Positions 18,131 through 25,487 of a DNA stretch of 64,000 nucleotides are shown here, piece after piece. Source of the DNA: Candidatus Krumholzibacteriota bacterium (GTDB lineage: Bacteria; Krumholzibacteriota; Krumholzibacteriia; Krumholzibacteriales; WJIX01). Each line of letters starts with the position of its first letter. The first letter of the stretch is position 1. The stretch covers positions 470,642 to 534,641 of the forward strand of contig JAXHNR010000002.1 in NCBI GenBank assembly GCA_034520215.1, written 5' to 3'. The notes beneath the pieces are model-generated. The model was given only the letters and a program-made list of their open reading frames with translations. It did no database searches and had not been told where the DNA came from. The translations under genes were made by a program, and so were the position numbers.

Positions 18131-19747
18131 TTGAAAATAATCAGGGATAAAGAAGCTGACACAGATGTCACTGAGGATTTTCTTCTCTGTAACAGGTGCG
18201 GTTCATGTATGTCTGCCTGTCCGGTTTATGATGTTATAGGTGAAGAATGGTCCGGGCCGAGGGGGAAGGTCGAGCTCGCGGAGTTTTTTTTCCGGGGGGG
18301 GAAAGTAGACGAGAAAGAAATAAACAGAGTCTCCGAAGTGTGTCTTCACTGCAAGACATGCCTGGAGAACTGTCCCTCCGGAACAAGAGCCGATGAAATT
18401 ATTATGGCTGTAAAAAATGAAATGGGCAAGAGAGGACTAATACCTTTTTATAAGCGAGTTCTTCTTTTTGTCCTTGATGGAATGAATAATTTCATTTTCA
18501 AAACCATGAGATTTTTCAAGCTTACGCGAAAAGATAACCGTCCCCAAACGAAGCGCAGCCCTTTCAGTTTTCTGTTTCCACTACTCGGCTGGCCGAGGCA
18601 GCGATTTGTGCCCATGCCGAATGACAGATCATTTATCCGGGCAAATTCCGGTTTTTTCAGCGCGGCAGACGCTGAGATAACATTTTTCGATCCGCGGCTG
18701 CTGACGGAAAAGGAGATGCTCGGATTTGACTGGGAAAAAGCGGAAGAACTCGCCGGCAAAGTGAAAAAAGCCAGAGAGATAAATCTCAAGAACAGCAGTA
18801 AGGCGTGTTTCTTTGTGGGAGATATGGTTAACAATTTCTTTAGTGAAGAGGCACAGAGCATAGTCTATCTGCTGAATCTTCTGGGAGTGGATGTGGTCGT
18901 GCCTGAGAACCAGACATGTTGTTTCGCTCCCGCTTTCTACTCGGGCGATATAGCGGGGGCTCGAAAGGGAGCCCGGCGGCTTATAAGAATACTGTCGTCT
19001 TATCAGTATGACTGGCTTGTAACATCATGTGCTTCCGGTGGATTGATGCTGAAAAAAGAATATCCGAGACTTCTGGACCTGAATAAAGACGGGTTTTTTG
19101 ATATCCAATGGGACAGCGAACGTGAGCTTCTGAAAAGAAAAACTATTAATAAGGAAAACCTGAGTGAAGAGGCCAGGTTATATTCCGAGAATATTAAAGG
19201 AAAGATAAGAGATATTAATGAACTCGTAGCTGAACTTCTTTTCTTCGCGCCTCAGAAGAACGATTATGAGAAGCTTTTTTCAGGACACGGAGCTAAAGAG
19301 AAGGGGCCGGATAAGAATAAGAAGGATATAGATTATCGATGTGATGGAAAAGATCGAAGGCCCGTTGTCGTTTATCATCATCCGTGTCATCTGAACAGGG
19401 GGCAGGGGATTTACAGCGAACCTGAATATATTTTAAAGATGCTTCCCGGGTATCGTTATGTAAGGATGGGAAATGACACTACCTGCTGCGGGGGCGGAGG
19501 TGTGTTCACATTTACGGAGTCTAAGATATCTGAGAAGATAGCGCGGGGAAAAGTGCTGTCAATTACGAAAGCGGGCGCGGATATTGTCTCTACATCCTGT
19601 CCTGTCTGCCGCATTCAGCTTATGGATATGACGGGCAGGGACCTGGGTATCGAATACGGGGGAAAAACACACAAAGTTAAGAAAGTTTCAGTTAAAACTC
19701 CGGTAGAGCTTCTGGTCAGAGATTTAAAGAGTATCAGCAGACCTTAG
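18131..19747 (+). CDS. GlcF/LldE-like Fe-S oxidoreductase subunit
   Basis: 538 residues. Two 4Fe-4S ferredoxin motifs stand at the N-terminus (CNRCGSCMSACPV at about 22-34 and CLHCKTCLENCPS at about 74-86). Two CCG domains follow: ENQTCCFAPAFYSGD and VVVYHHPCHLNRGQGIY...DTTCCGGGGVFTFTES, with a final STSCPVCRIQL. This is the architecture of GlcF and heterodisulfide-reductase-D-like proteins, which take electrons from an FAD subunit to quinone or another carrier. The partner is the preceding gene. The TTG start follows gggggagctgttttt. Confidence 0.88.
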   Translation: MKIIRDKEADTDVTEDFLLCNRCGSCMSACPVYDVIGEEWSGPRGKVELAEFFFRGGKVDEKEINRVSEVCLHCKTCLENCPSGTRADEIIMAVKNEMGKRGLIPFYKRVLLFVLDGMNNFIFKTMRFFKLTRKDNRPQTKRSPFSFLFPLLGWPRQRFVPMPNDRSFIRANSGFFSAADAEITFFDPRLLTEKEMLGFDWEKAEELAGKVKKAREINLKNSSKACFFVGDMVNNFFSEEAQSIVYLLNLLGVDVVVPENQTCCFAPAFYSGDIAGARKGARRLIRILSSYQYDWLVTSCASGGLMLKKEYPRLLDLNKDGFFDIQWDSERELLKRKTINKENLSEEARLYSENIKGKIRDINELVAELLFFAPQKNDYEKLFSGHGAKEKGPDKNKKDIDYRCDGKDRRPVVVYHHPCHLNRGQGIYSEPEYILKMLPGYRYVRMGNDTTCCGGGGVFTFTESKISEKIARGKVLSITKAGADIVSTSCPVCRIQLMDMTGRDLGIEYGGKTHKVKKVSVKTPVELLVRDLKSISRP

Positions 19748-19892
19748 AATCAGGGTTGGATGAATTTTTCTTTTCCGGGGCTAAGAGGCGGGGATTTTTT
19801 TAGTCCGGCGAGTAACAGGCCCGTAGTTTTGACGAATTCAATCAACAGGAAGCTGTCTTAACCGGGTTTCTTCTGCTATTTTTAAATTTAAA

Positions 19893-19908
19893 AATTAGGG
19901 AAACTCCA
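19893..19908 (+). repeat. Isolated end of the dispersed element
   Basis: AATTAGGGAAACTCCA differs by one base from the AATTGGGGAAACTCCA end of the complete copies. No core or inner inverted repeat is recognisable upstream. It stands 14 bases before the TTGACA of the tRNA-Asn promoter, the same distance as at other copies. It may be a decayed element or a promoter-upstream motif in its own right. Confidence 0.55.
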
Positions 19909-19922
19909 AACTTTTTTGAGCG

Positions 19923-19951
19923 TTGACAAACTCTTTTTTTGATACTATTAT
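19923..19951 (+). promoter_or_regulatory. Promoter of tRNA-Asn
   Basis: TTGACA at 19923-19928, a 17-base spacer and TATTAT at 19946-19951. This is a strong sigma-70-type promoter, about 40 bases before the mature tRNA. Confidence 0.8.
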
Positions 19952-19990
19952 ATATTACTGATATATTAGCAGCGTAGCTGTTGTTTTTGC

Positions 19991-20066
<76 letters not shown>

Positions 20067-20320
20067 TTTTTATTTATATTCGAGCCTTGAGAGCTGCTTC
20101 CTAACCGTTTTTCTTTCCGCGATCGCCCGGCAATTTTGTCCTGTATTTATACTGCATTGGAAATTCCCTTCCGAACCGGTTTTTATTTTTCTTTAAAAAA
20201 CATATTATCACCTGTTATGATTGCCCCATATGGAAAAGCTGTTTTTTTTAAGTGGATTGGTTATTATAAATATTCATATAAAGGGTCCGCCCTATATAAC
20301 TTTGCCGAAGAGGATATAGA

Positions 20321-21808
20321 ATGAAAGAAAAATCATCCAAGATTTCATTGATAAAGTCATTCCCGAAGAATTTCTGGCTTGCCAATGTGATGGAGCTGTT
20401 CGAACGTGGCGCTTATTACGGACTTAACGCTCTTCTTGCCCGGTATCTTACCGATAAAGTGGGCGGAGGTCTCGGGTTTGCCGAAGACAGGGTAGGACTT
20501 CTTCAGGGGGTGGTCTACGCGGTAACCTATGTAGTACCTATTCTAGGGGGCGCTCTGGCAGACAGGTATGGATACCGCAGGATGCTCCTTGCCGCTTTTT
20601 CGCTTCTCTCCGCAGGCTATTTCCTCTCCGGGGAAGTGACCGGGTACGGTGTTATATTCGCCACTCTGCTTCTTATGGCGACCGGGAGCGGACTTTTCAA
20701 ACCGATCGTCTCAGGAACGATTGCCCGGACAACCGACGAGAAAACATCAGGGTTCGGGTTCGGCCTGTACTACTGGATGATTAATCTCGGCGCGCTGGCC
20801 GCGCCGCTTATAGCCGGCTGGCTAAGGGGTTTTTCCTGGAGATATGTTTTTATAGCGAGCGGGATTTACTGCGCGCTGATGATACTTCCCACACTCTTTC
20901 TCTTCCGGGATCCGCCGAAGCCTAAAAGTACCAAGAAATTAAAAGAGGTTCTCTCCGGAGCGTTGACCGTACTCTCAGATGCCCGGTTTATGCTCCTGAT
21001 CTTCGTCTATTCATGTTTCTGGATAATATATTTTCAGAATTTCGGAACGGTGCTTTGGTATCTAAGGGATTTCATAGACCCCACTCCGGTAAATAATTTT
21101 TTCTCCCGTATAGGTATAGAGGGATTTCAGTTTGACGCGGAGCATGTTACCGTGATAAATGCCGGTACGATCGTCCTTCTTCAAATATTCGTAAATATAA
21201 TTGTAAAAAGGTTCAAGGCGCTTCCTACAATGGTAGGGGGAATACTGATCGGGTCACTCGGTTTTCTATGCCTTGCCATGTCTCAGCACGTCTGGGTGTT
21301 TATTCTGGGGATGGCGGTTTTCTCGATAGGAGAGATGACTTGTCATCCCAAGTACTACAGCTATATAGGGCTGGTCGCGCCGGAGGATAAGAAAGCTGTC
21401 TATATGGGATATGCTTTTCTCTACGGTGTGATCGGTTCTCTGGTAGGCTCCAATGTGGGAGGAGAGATGTACAAGGCGTTTCTCGCGCCCATCGTGGGAC
21501 AGCCCGGAGTGGGCGGCACCCTCCGCAATTTCTGGCTGGTTTTTTCCATACTGGGGATAGCGACGATGTTCGGCTTGATGATTTATAACAAGCTGTTCAG
21601 TGAAGATACAACAGTCACACGTATGAGGGCGAGAAAGGCCTTGTACTTTATTTACGGGATCTTAATTATCTGTTCAGCCTCGGTGCTGATTTTAGTTTCC
21701 GATATAACACCCAAGACGTGGATTCAGGCTGGAATTATGTTTTTTGTCGGGCTGGGGGGGTTGTATACCATGCTGAAAAGCAGAGGCTGGACTGATCAAC
21801 CTCAGTAG
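20321..21808 (+). CDS. POT/PTR-family proton-dependent oligopeptide transporter
   Basis: 495 residues with 12 or more membrane helices. The POT signature ELFERGAYYGLNALLARYLTD carries the ExxER motif of proton coupling, followed by the MFS loop GGALADRYGYRRMLLAAF and the helix-4/5 GSGLFKPIVSGTIARTTDE. A second half contains NAGTIVLLQIFVN and GEMTCHPKYYSYIGLVAPEDKKAVYMGYAFL. Family members take up di- and tripeptides with protons. The ATG follows gaagaggatataga. It is monocistronic, between tRNA-Asn and mscS; the 254 bases upstream hold no gene. Confidence 0.9.
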   Translation: MKEKSSKISLIKSFPKNFWLANVMELFERGAYYGLNALLARYLTDKVGGGLGFAEDRVGLLQGVVYAVTYVVPILGGALADRYGYRRMLLAAFSLLSAGYFLSGEVTGYGVIFATLLLMATGSGLFKPIVSGTIARTTDEKTSGFGFGLYYWMINLGALAAPLIAGWLRGFSWRYVFIASGIYCALMILPTLFLFRDPPKPKSTKKLKEVLSGALTVLSDARFMLLIFVYSCFWIIYFQNFGTVLWYLRDFIDPTPVNNFFSRIGIEGFQFDAEHVTVINAGTIVLLQIFVNIIVKRFKALPTMVGGILIGSLGFLCLAMSQHVWVFILGMAVFSIGEMTCHPKYYSYIGLVAPEDKKAVYMGYAFLYGVIGSLVGSNVGGEMYKAFLAPIVGQPGVGGTLRNFWLVFSILGIATMFGLMIYNKLFSEDTTVTRMRARKALYFIYGILIICSASVLILVSDITPKTWIQAGIMFFVGLGGLYTMLKSRGWTDQPQ

Positions 21809-21905
21809 AATAGGAAGGTTAAATAGAAAATCCGGCATTGCCGTGGAGGGGGTTGTTGTAAACTTATACAGAGAAGAAGATACATTTCGTTAAGGAGGAG
21901 TAGGT

Positions 21906-22796
21906 ATGAACGAATTCGTTGAGGCATTGAGCCAGTTTGCTCTGACCAGCGGTATAAGGATTGCCGCAATTGTGGCCGGGGCTTTTATTACGGTCAGAAT
22001 TTTCAAGATCATAATAAGAAGATTTTTATCAAAATATTCATCGAGCGCAAAGGTAGGTATCGAAAGAGCCAAAAGGGCTGAGACACTTTCCGGTTTAATA
22101 GAAACCACTCTGAAGGTAGTGATACTGATTACCGTTTTGCTTATGGTCCTGAAGGAAGTGGGGATAGATATAACTCCCCTTCTCGCCGGCGCTGGTATCG
22201 TGGGGCTGGCGGTTGGGTTCGGTGCTCAGAGTCTGGTGAAGGATATTATAAGCGGATTTTTTATGCTCCTGGAGAACCATTTGAATGTGGGAGATGTGGT
22301 TGAGATAGCGGGCAAAGCGGGATTGGTCGAGTCGATGAATCTGAGAATAACGGTGATGAGAGATTTCGAAGGTAAGGTCCATATAGTGCCGAATGGTGAA
22401 ATATCGGTTGTTACAAACTTCACCAAGGAATACTCGCGGGCACTGATAGAGATAGGTGTTGCCTATAAGGAGGATGTGGACAGAGTCATCGGTATCCTGA
22501 AGGAGGTCGGCGAAGAGATCAGGAAAGACGAGACTTACGGCCCCAAGATATTGGAACCGATGGAGGTAATAGGTCTGGACAGCTTCGGTTCATCGTCCAT
22601 TAATATCAAGGTAAGATTCAAGACGAAACCGATAGAGCAGTGGAGCACCTCCAGGGAATACCGCCGTCTGGTAAAGAAAAGATTCGACAAGGAAAATATC
22701 GAGATACCTTTCCCTCATGTAACGCTATATATGGGAGAGGGTGAAAATGACGGCGTTCTTAAAGTAGACGCGGAATCAAAAGAGATAAAACAATAG
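21906..22796 (+). CDS. mscS: Small-conductance mechanosensitive channel, MscS family
   Basis: 296 residues. N-terminal membrane helices are followed by the pore helix ITPLLAGAGIVGLAVGFGAQSLVKDIISGFFMLLENHLNVGDVVEI, the MscS hallmark with alternating Gly and Ala. The beta domain (VESMNLRITVMRDFEGKVHIVPNGEI) and the C-terminal alpha/beta domain complete the fold. It opens under membrane tension on osmotic downshift. AAGGAGGAG precedes the ATG by 6 bases. Size matches E. coli MscS (286 residues). Confidence 0.93.
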   Translation: MNEFVEALSQFALTSGIRIAAIVAGAFITVRIFKIIIRRFLSKYSSSAKVGIERAKRAETLSGLIETTLKVVILITVLLMVLKEVGIDITPLLAGAGIVGLAVGFGAQSLVKDIISGFFMLLENHLNVGDVVEIAGKAGLVESMNLRITVMRDFEGKVHIVPNGEISVVTNFTKEYSRALIEIGVAYKEDVDRVIGILKEVGEEIRKDETYGPKILEPMEVIGLDSFGSSSINIKVRFKTKPIEQWSTSREYRRLVKKRFDKENIEIPFPHVTLYMGEGENDGVLKVDAESKEIKQ

Positions 22797-22800
22797 AAGA

Positions 22801-22939
22801 CAGGCAAGGATTTCCGTCCCGAAGGGGCAGAAATCCTTGCCCGCTCGCCACTCGGCGAAAATTTTGAAAATATCAATCAGCCGCAAACTTCACGAATCAA
22901 TTAATCTCCTGATTGGTAATAAAGATTGGGGAAACTCCA
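22801..22939. mobile_element. Dispersed element, copy B (partial; conserved right end)
   Basis: The left arm and hairpin I are missing. What remains is a hairpin with a 12-bp stem (GGCAAGGATTTC paired with GAAATCCTTGCC, 22803-22841), hairpin III (CGCCACTCGGCG), the inner repeat TTTTGAAAATATCAATCAGCCGC, a right arm and the conserved end GGGGAAACTCCA at 22928-22939. Core order from the conserved end is III-II. The right arm is of the same type as copy F (51949-52021). The end lies 15 bases before the TTGACA of the feo promoter. Confidence 0.75.
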
Positions 22940-22954
22940 GAAATATAATAGGGG

Positions 22955-22983
22955 TTGACAGGAAGTATAAATGTTAGTATTAT
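22955..22983 (+). promoter_or_regulatory. Promoter of the dtxR-feoA-feoB operon
   Basis: TTGACA at 22955-22960, 17 bases, TATTAT at 22978-22983. The -10 hexamer is exactly the 6-base centre of the first TTAG-N6-CTAA palindrome, so repressor binding would block polymerase directly. Confidence 0.8.
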
Positions 22984-23006
22984 CTAATAAAGTTAGAGTT
23001 AACTAA
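22974..23006. promoter_or_regulatory. Tandem DtxR/MntR-type operators
   Basis: Two palindromes of the form TTAG-N6-CTAA: TTAGTATTATCTAA at 22974-22987 and TTAGAGTTAACTAA at 22993-23006. Their centres are 19 bases apart, close to two helical turns. DtxR-family repressors bind such TTAG/CTAA half-sites in other bacteria, often as two dimers. The first covers the -10 box and the second lies just downstream of the probable transcription start. The next gene encodes a DtxR-family protein, so iron-dependent autoregulation is the natural reading. Confidence 0.75.
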
Positions 23007-23027
23007 TAATTGAGCGGAATGGGTGAT

Positions 23028-23441
23028 ATGCTGACTCCGAGTTCTGAAGATTATCTGCAGTCGATATTCCTCCTGGATAAAAGTAAGAACGCTGTCAGGG
23101 TAAAGGATATAAGCTCCGAGCTCGGCGTGAGTATGCCGAGTGTTCATCATGCCTTGAACCTCCTTAAGGAGGAAAAATTTATCAGGCATGAGAGCTACGG
23201 CCATGTTGAACTTACACGGAAGGGGAGAAAAGCGGGAAAGAAGATATATTGCCGCCACGAGATACTTCTTAAATTCTTAACTGATATACTTGGAGTTCCC
23301 GGTAAAGAAGCGCAGGAGGAAACATGCAGGATCGAACATTATATCAGTGAAGAGACGCAGAAAAAACTGGCCGATTTTATTGAAATGGTTGAATCCTGTC
23401 CGCACAGTGAGCAGCGTCACAGAAAAGACGCTCAGGAGTAG
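23028..23441 (+). CDS. DtxR/MntR-family iron-dependent transcriptional repressor
   Basis: About 137 residues from MLTPSSEDYLQSIFLLD. The winged helix covers residues 1-70 (VRVKDISSELGVSMPSVHHALNLLKEEKFIRHESYGHVELTRKGRKAG) and the dimer/metal domain follows, with HEILLKFLTDILGV, EETCRIEHYIS and a Cys/His tail (ESCPHSEQRH). His, Glu and Cys ligands match metal site 1 of this family. There is no SH3-like third domain, but a FeoA domain protein follows as a separate gene. ATGs at 23019 and 23028 and a TTG at 23010 are all in frame; 23028 best fits homologues. Confidence 0.88.
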   Translation: MLTPSSEDYLQSIFLLDKSKNAVRVKDISSELGVSMPSVHHALNLLKEEKFIRHESYGHVELTRKGRKAGKKIYCRHEILLKFLTDILGVPGKEAQEETCRIEHYISEETQKKLADFIEMVESCPHSEQRHRKDAQE

Positions 23442-23491
23442 TTTATAGTTTTTTATAAACAGGGTTTTAATATTTTAGGGAAGGGAAAAAA

Positions 23492-23737
23492 TTGAAGAAG
23501 GATACAAAAACTCTCGTTAACCTTAAGCCTGGCGATAAAGCAATAGTAGCCGGTGTTGACGGAGGGTTTAGACTTATAAAGAATCTGGAAAATCTGGGAA
23601 TCAGACCCGGCGTGGGAGTGACGGTAGTAAGCCGCCATTTTATGAGGGGGCCGGTTGTGGTTCTGGTTGGAAACTCCAGGGTGGCGATTGGATTCGGTAT
23701 GGCGAAAAAAATCCTGATAGAACCTGAAGACGAATAA
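23492..23737 (+). CDS. feoA: Ferrous iron transport protein A
   Basis: 81 residues with an SH3-like fold: VNLKPGDKAIVAGVDGG...LENLGIRPGVGVTVVSRHFMRGPVVVLVGNSRVAIGFGMAKKILIE. FeoA assists FeoB at the inner membrane. The TTG start follows AGGGAAGGG. It lies 50 bases after the repressor gene and 19 before feoB, so the three form one operon. Confidence 0.92.
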   Translation: MKKDTKTLVNLKPGDKAIVAGVDGGFRLIKNLENLGIRPGVGVTVVSRHFMRGPVVVLVGNSRVAIGFGMAKKILIEPEDE

Positions 23738-23756
23738 TCCCCGGGAGGGAAGTTGA

Positions 23757-25487
23757 ATGGATAAAATTTTACTGATGGGCAATCCTAATGTCGGTAAATC
23801 AGCTATTTTCTCCCGTTTAACCGGGGCAAAAGTGATAGCTTCCAACTATCCGGGAACCACAGTGGAGCTGAGTAAGGGGATTTTAAGGGTTGAAGGAAGA
23901 GAAAAGGAAGTTATTGATATCCCCGGAACATACACCCTTGATCCAATTTCAGAGGCTGAGAAAGTCGCGGTAAGGATTCTTGATGAAATAACCGGCGCTG
24001 ATAAAACAGAAAAAACTACAGTTGTCAACGTGATAGATTCCACTAATCTCGAGCGTAATATGAATCTAACCTTACAGCTTTTAAGCAGGGACGTGCCTGT
24101 TATTATAGCTCTTAATTTCTGGGATGAAGCTCAGCATACGGGTGTGAATATTGATAAGAATGAACTGGAGAGAATACTTGGTGTTCCTGTTGTTTCGACA
24201 TGCGGAATAACAGGCGAGGGAATAAAAGAGCTCGTCTACAGGATAAAAGAAGCAAAGAGGAGCGGATTTGAATGTAAGCGGGAAGAAAAGTGGAATAAGA
24301 TAGGCGATATTATAAATAAAACTCAAACTCTAACTCACAGGCATCATACCCTGCTCGAAAAATTCGGAGATTTCTCAGTGCGGCCGTTTTCCGGAATTCC
24401 CATTGCAATTCTGGTCCTTTTTCTTTCTTTTCAGATTGTCAGATTTATCGGCGAGGGACTTATCAAGTATCTCTTCGACCCTCTCTTCGATAGAATCTGG
24501 CTGCCCGTTATGATTAAACTTTCGGGGATTATGAGCTCAAAAGGGGTATTGCATAATATTCTGATTGGGAAGCTTGTAGACGGACAGATCGATTTCGGGG
24601 AATCATTCGGCATCCTTACAACTGGACTTTATGTTCCAATTGCCGCGGTGTTGCCTTATATAATATCCTTTTATCTAGCTCTCTCTATCCTGGAGGACTC
24701 CGGCTATCTGCCCAGGTTAGCTGTACTAATTGATAACGCGATGCACAGGATTGGACTGCACGGTTTTGGGATAATACCGATGATCCTCGGATTGGGCTGC
24801 AATGTGCCGGGAGCTCTTTCAACGAGAATTATGGAGACAAAACGGGAGAGGTTTCTCTCTCTTACGATAATGGCTATATCTGTTCCCTGCATGGCGCAAA
24901 TCGCTATGATTATGGGGCTCGTGGGTAAAGAAGGAGCCTCGGCGCTGTTCATCGTTTTCGGAACTCTGTTTATGGTTTGGTTCATTTTAGGGTTTATTAT
25001 GAATAAGATTATGAAAGGTATAGCCCCGGAACTTTTTATAGAAATACCTCCATATCGTATTCCTTACTGGAAAGCTCTTCTGAAGAAAGTGTGGATGAGG
25101 GTGTTCTGGTTTGTAAGAGAAGCCATACCCTGGGTCCTGGTTGGAGTGTTCACGATCAATATTCTCTATACGTTCGGCGTTATCCAATTCATAGGAAAAA
25201 TTTTTAATCCCCTTGTTTCCGGAATTTTCGGCCTTCCGGACGGTGCTGTAGCGGGATTAGTTGTGGGGTTCTTGCGGAAAGATGTCGCTGTGGGTATGCT
25301 CGCGCCGCTTGATCTGACGGTAAAACAGCTTATTACCGCCAGTGTGGTTTTGACGATGTACTTTCCCTGTGCCGCCACATTTGTTGTAATGGTGAAGGAA
25401 CTCGGCGTAAGAGACATGATAAAATCGGCTCTGATAATGATAGTATCAACAGTGCTAGTCGGCGGAATGCTGAATCTAATCCTTTAA
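23757..25487 (+). CDS. feoB: Ferrous iron transporter FeoB
   Basis: 576 residues. The N-terminal G domain shows G1 GNPNVGKS, G2 YPGTTVE, G3 DIPGTY and G4 NFWD (for the usual NxxD). Membrane Gate and core regions follow: SILEDSGYLPRLAVLIDN, the CNVPGALSTRIMETKRERF motif, and MYFPCAATFVVMVKELG with the conserved Cys near the C-terminus. It is clearly shorter than E. coli FeoB (773 residues), having a reduced helical spacer and no long tail. It imports Fe2+ using GTP. The last 12 bases overlap the convergent TPR gene. Confidence 0.93.
   Translation: MDKILLMGNPNVGKSAIFSRLTGAKVIASNYPGTTVELSKGILRVEGREKEVIDIPGTYTLDPISEAEKVAVRILDEITGADKTEKTTVVNVIDSTNLERNMNLTLQLLSRDVPVIIALNFWDEAQHTGVNIDKNELERILGVPVVSTCGITGEGIKELVYRIKEAKRSGFECKREEKWNKIGDIINKTQTLTHRHHTLLEKFGDFSVRPFSGIPIAILVLFLSFQIVRFIGEGLIKYLFDPLFDRIWLPVMIKLSGIMSSKGVLHNILIGKLVDGQIDFGESFGILTTGLYVPIAAVLPYIISFYLALSILEDSGYLPRLAVLIDNAMHRIGLHGFGIIPMILGLGCNVPGALSTRIMETKRERFLSLTIMAISVPCMAQIAMIMGLVGKEGASALFIVFGTLFMVWFILGFIMNKIMKGIAPELFIEIPPYRIPYWKALLKKVWMRVFWFVREAIPWVLVGVFTINILYTFGVIQFIGKIFNPLVSGIFGLPDGAVAGLVVGFLRKDVAVGMLAPLDLTVKQLITASVVLTMYFPCAATFVVMVKELGVRDMIKSALIMIVSTVLVGGMLNLIL

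Noticed and set aside
20136-20324. 62-codon frame upstream of the POT transporter
   Set aside because: No ribosome site or domain; overlaps the start of the real gene in another frame.
23660-23680. GGAAACTCCA inside feoA, identical to the end of the dispersed element
   Set aside because: It encodes conserved FeoA residues (VGNSRVA), has no arm or core next to it and no TTGACA at 13-15 bases; chance.
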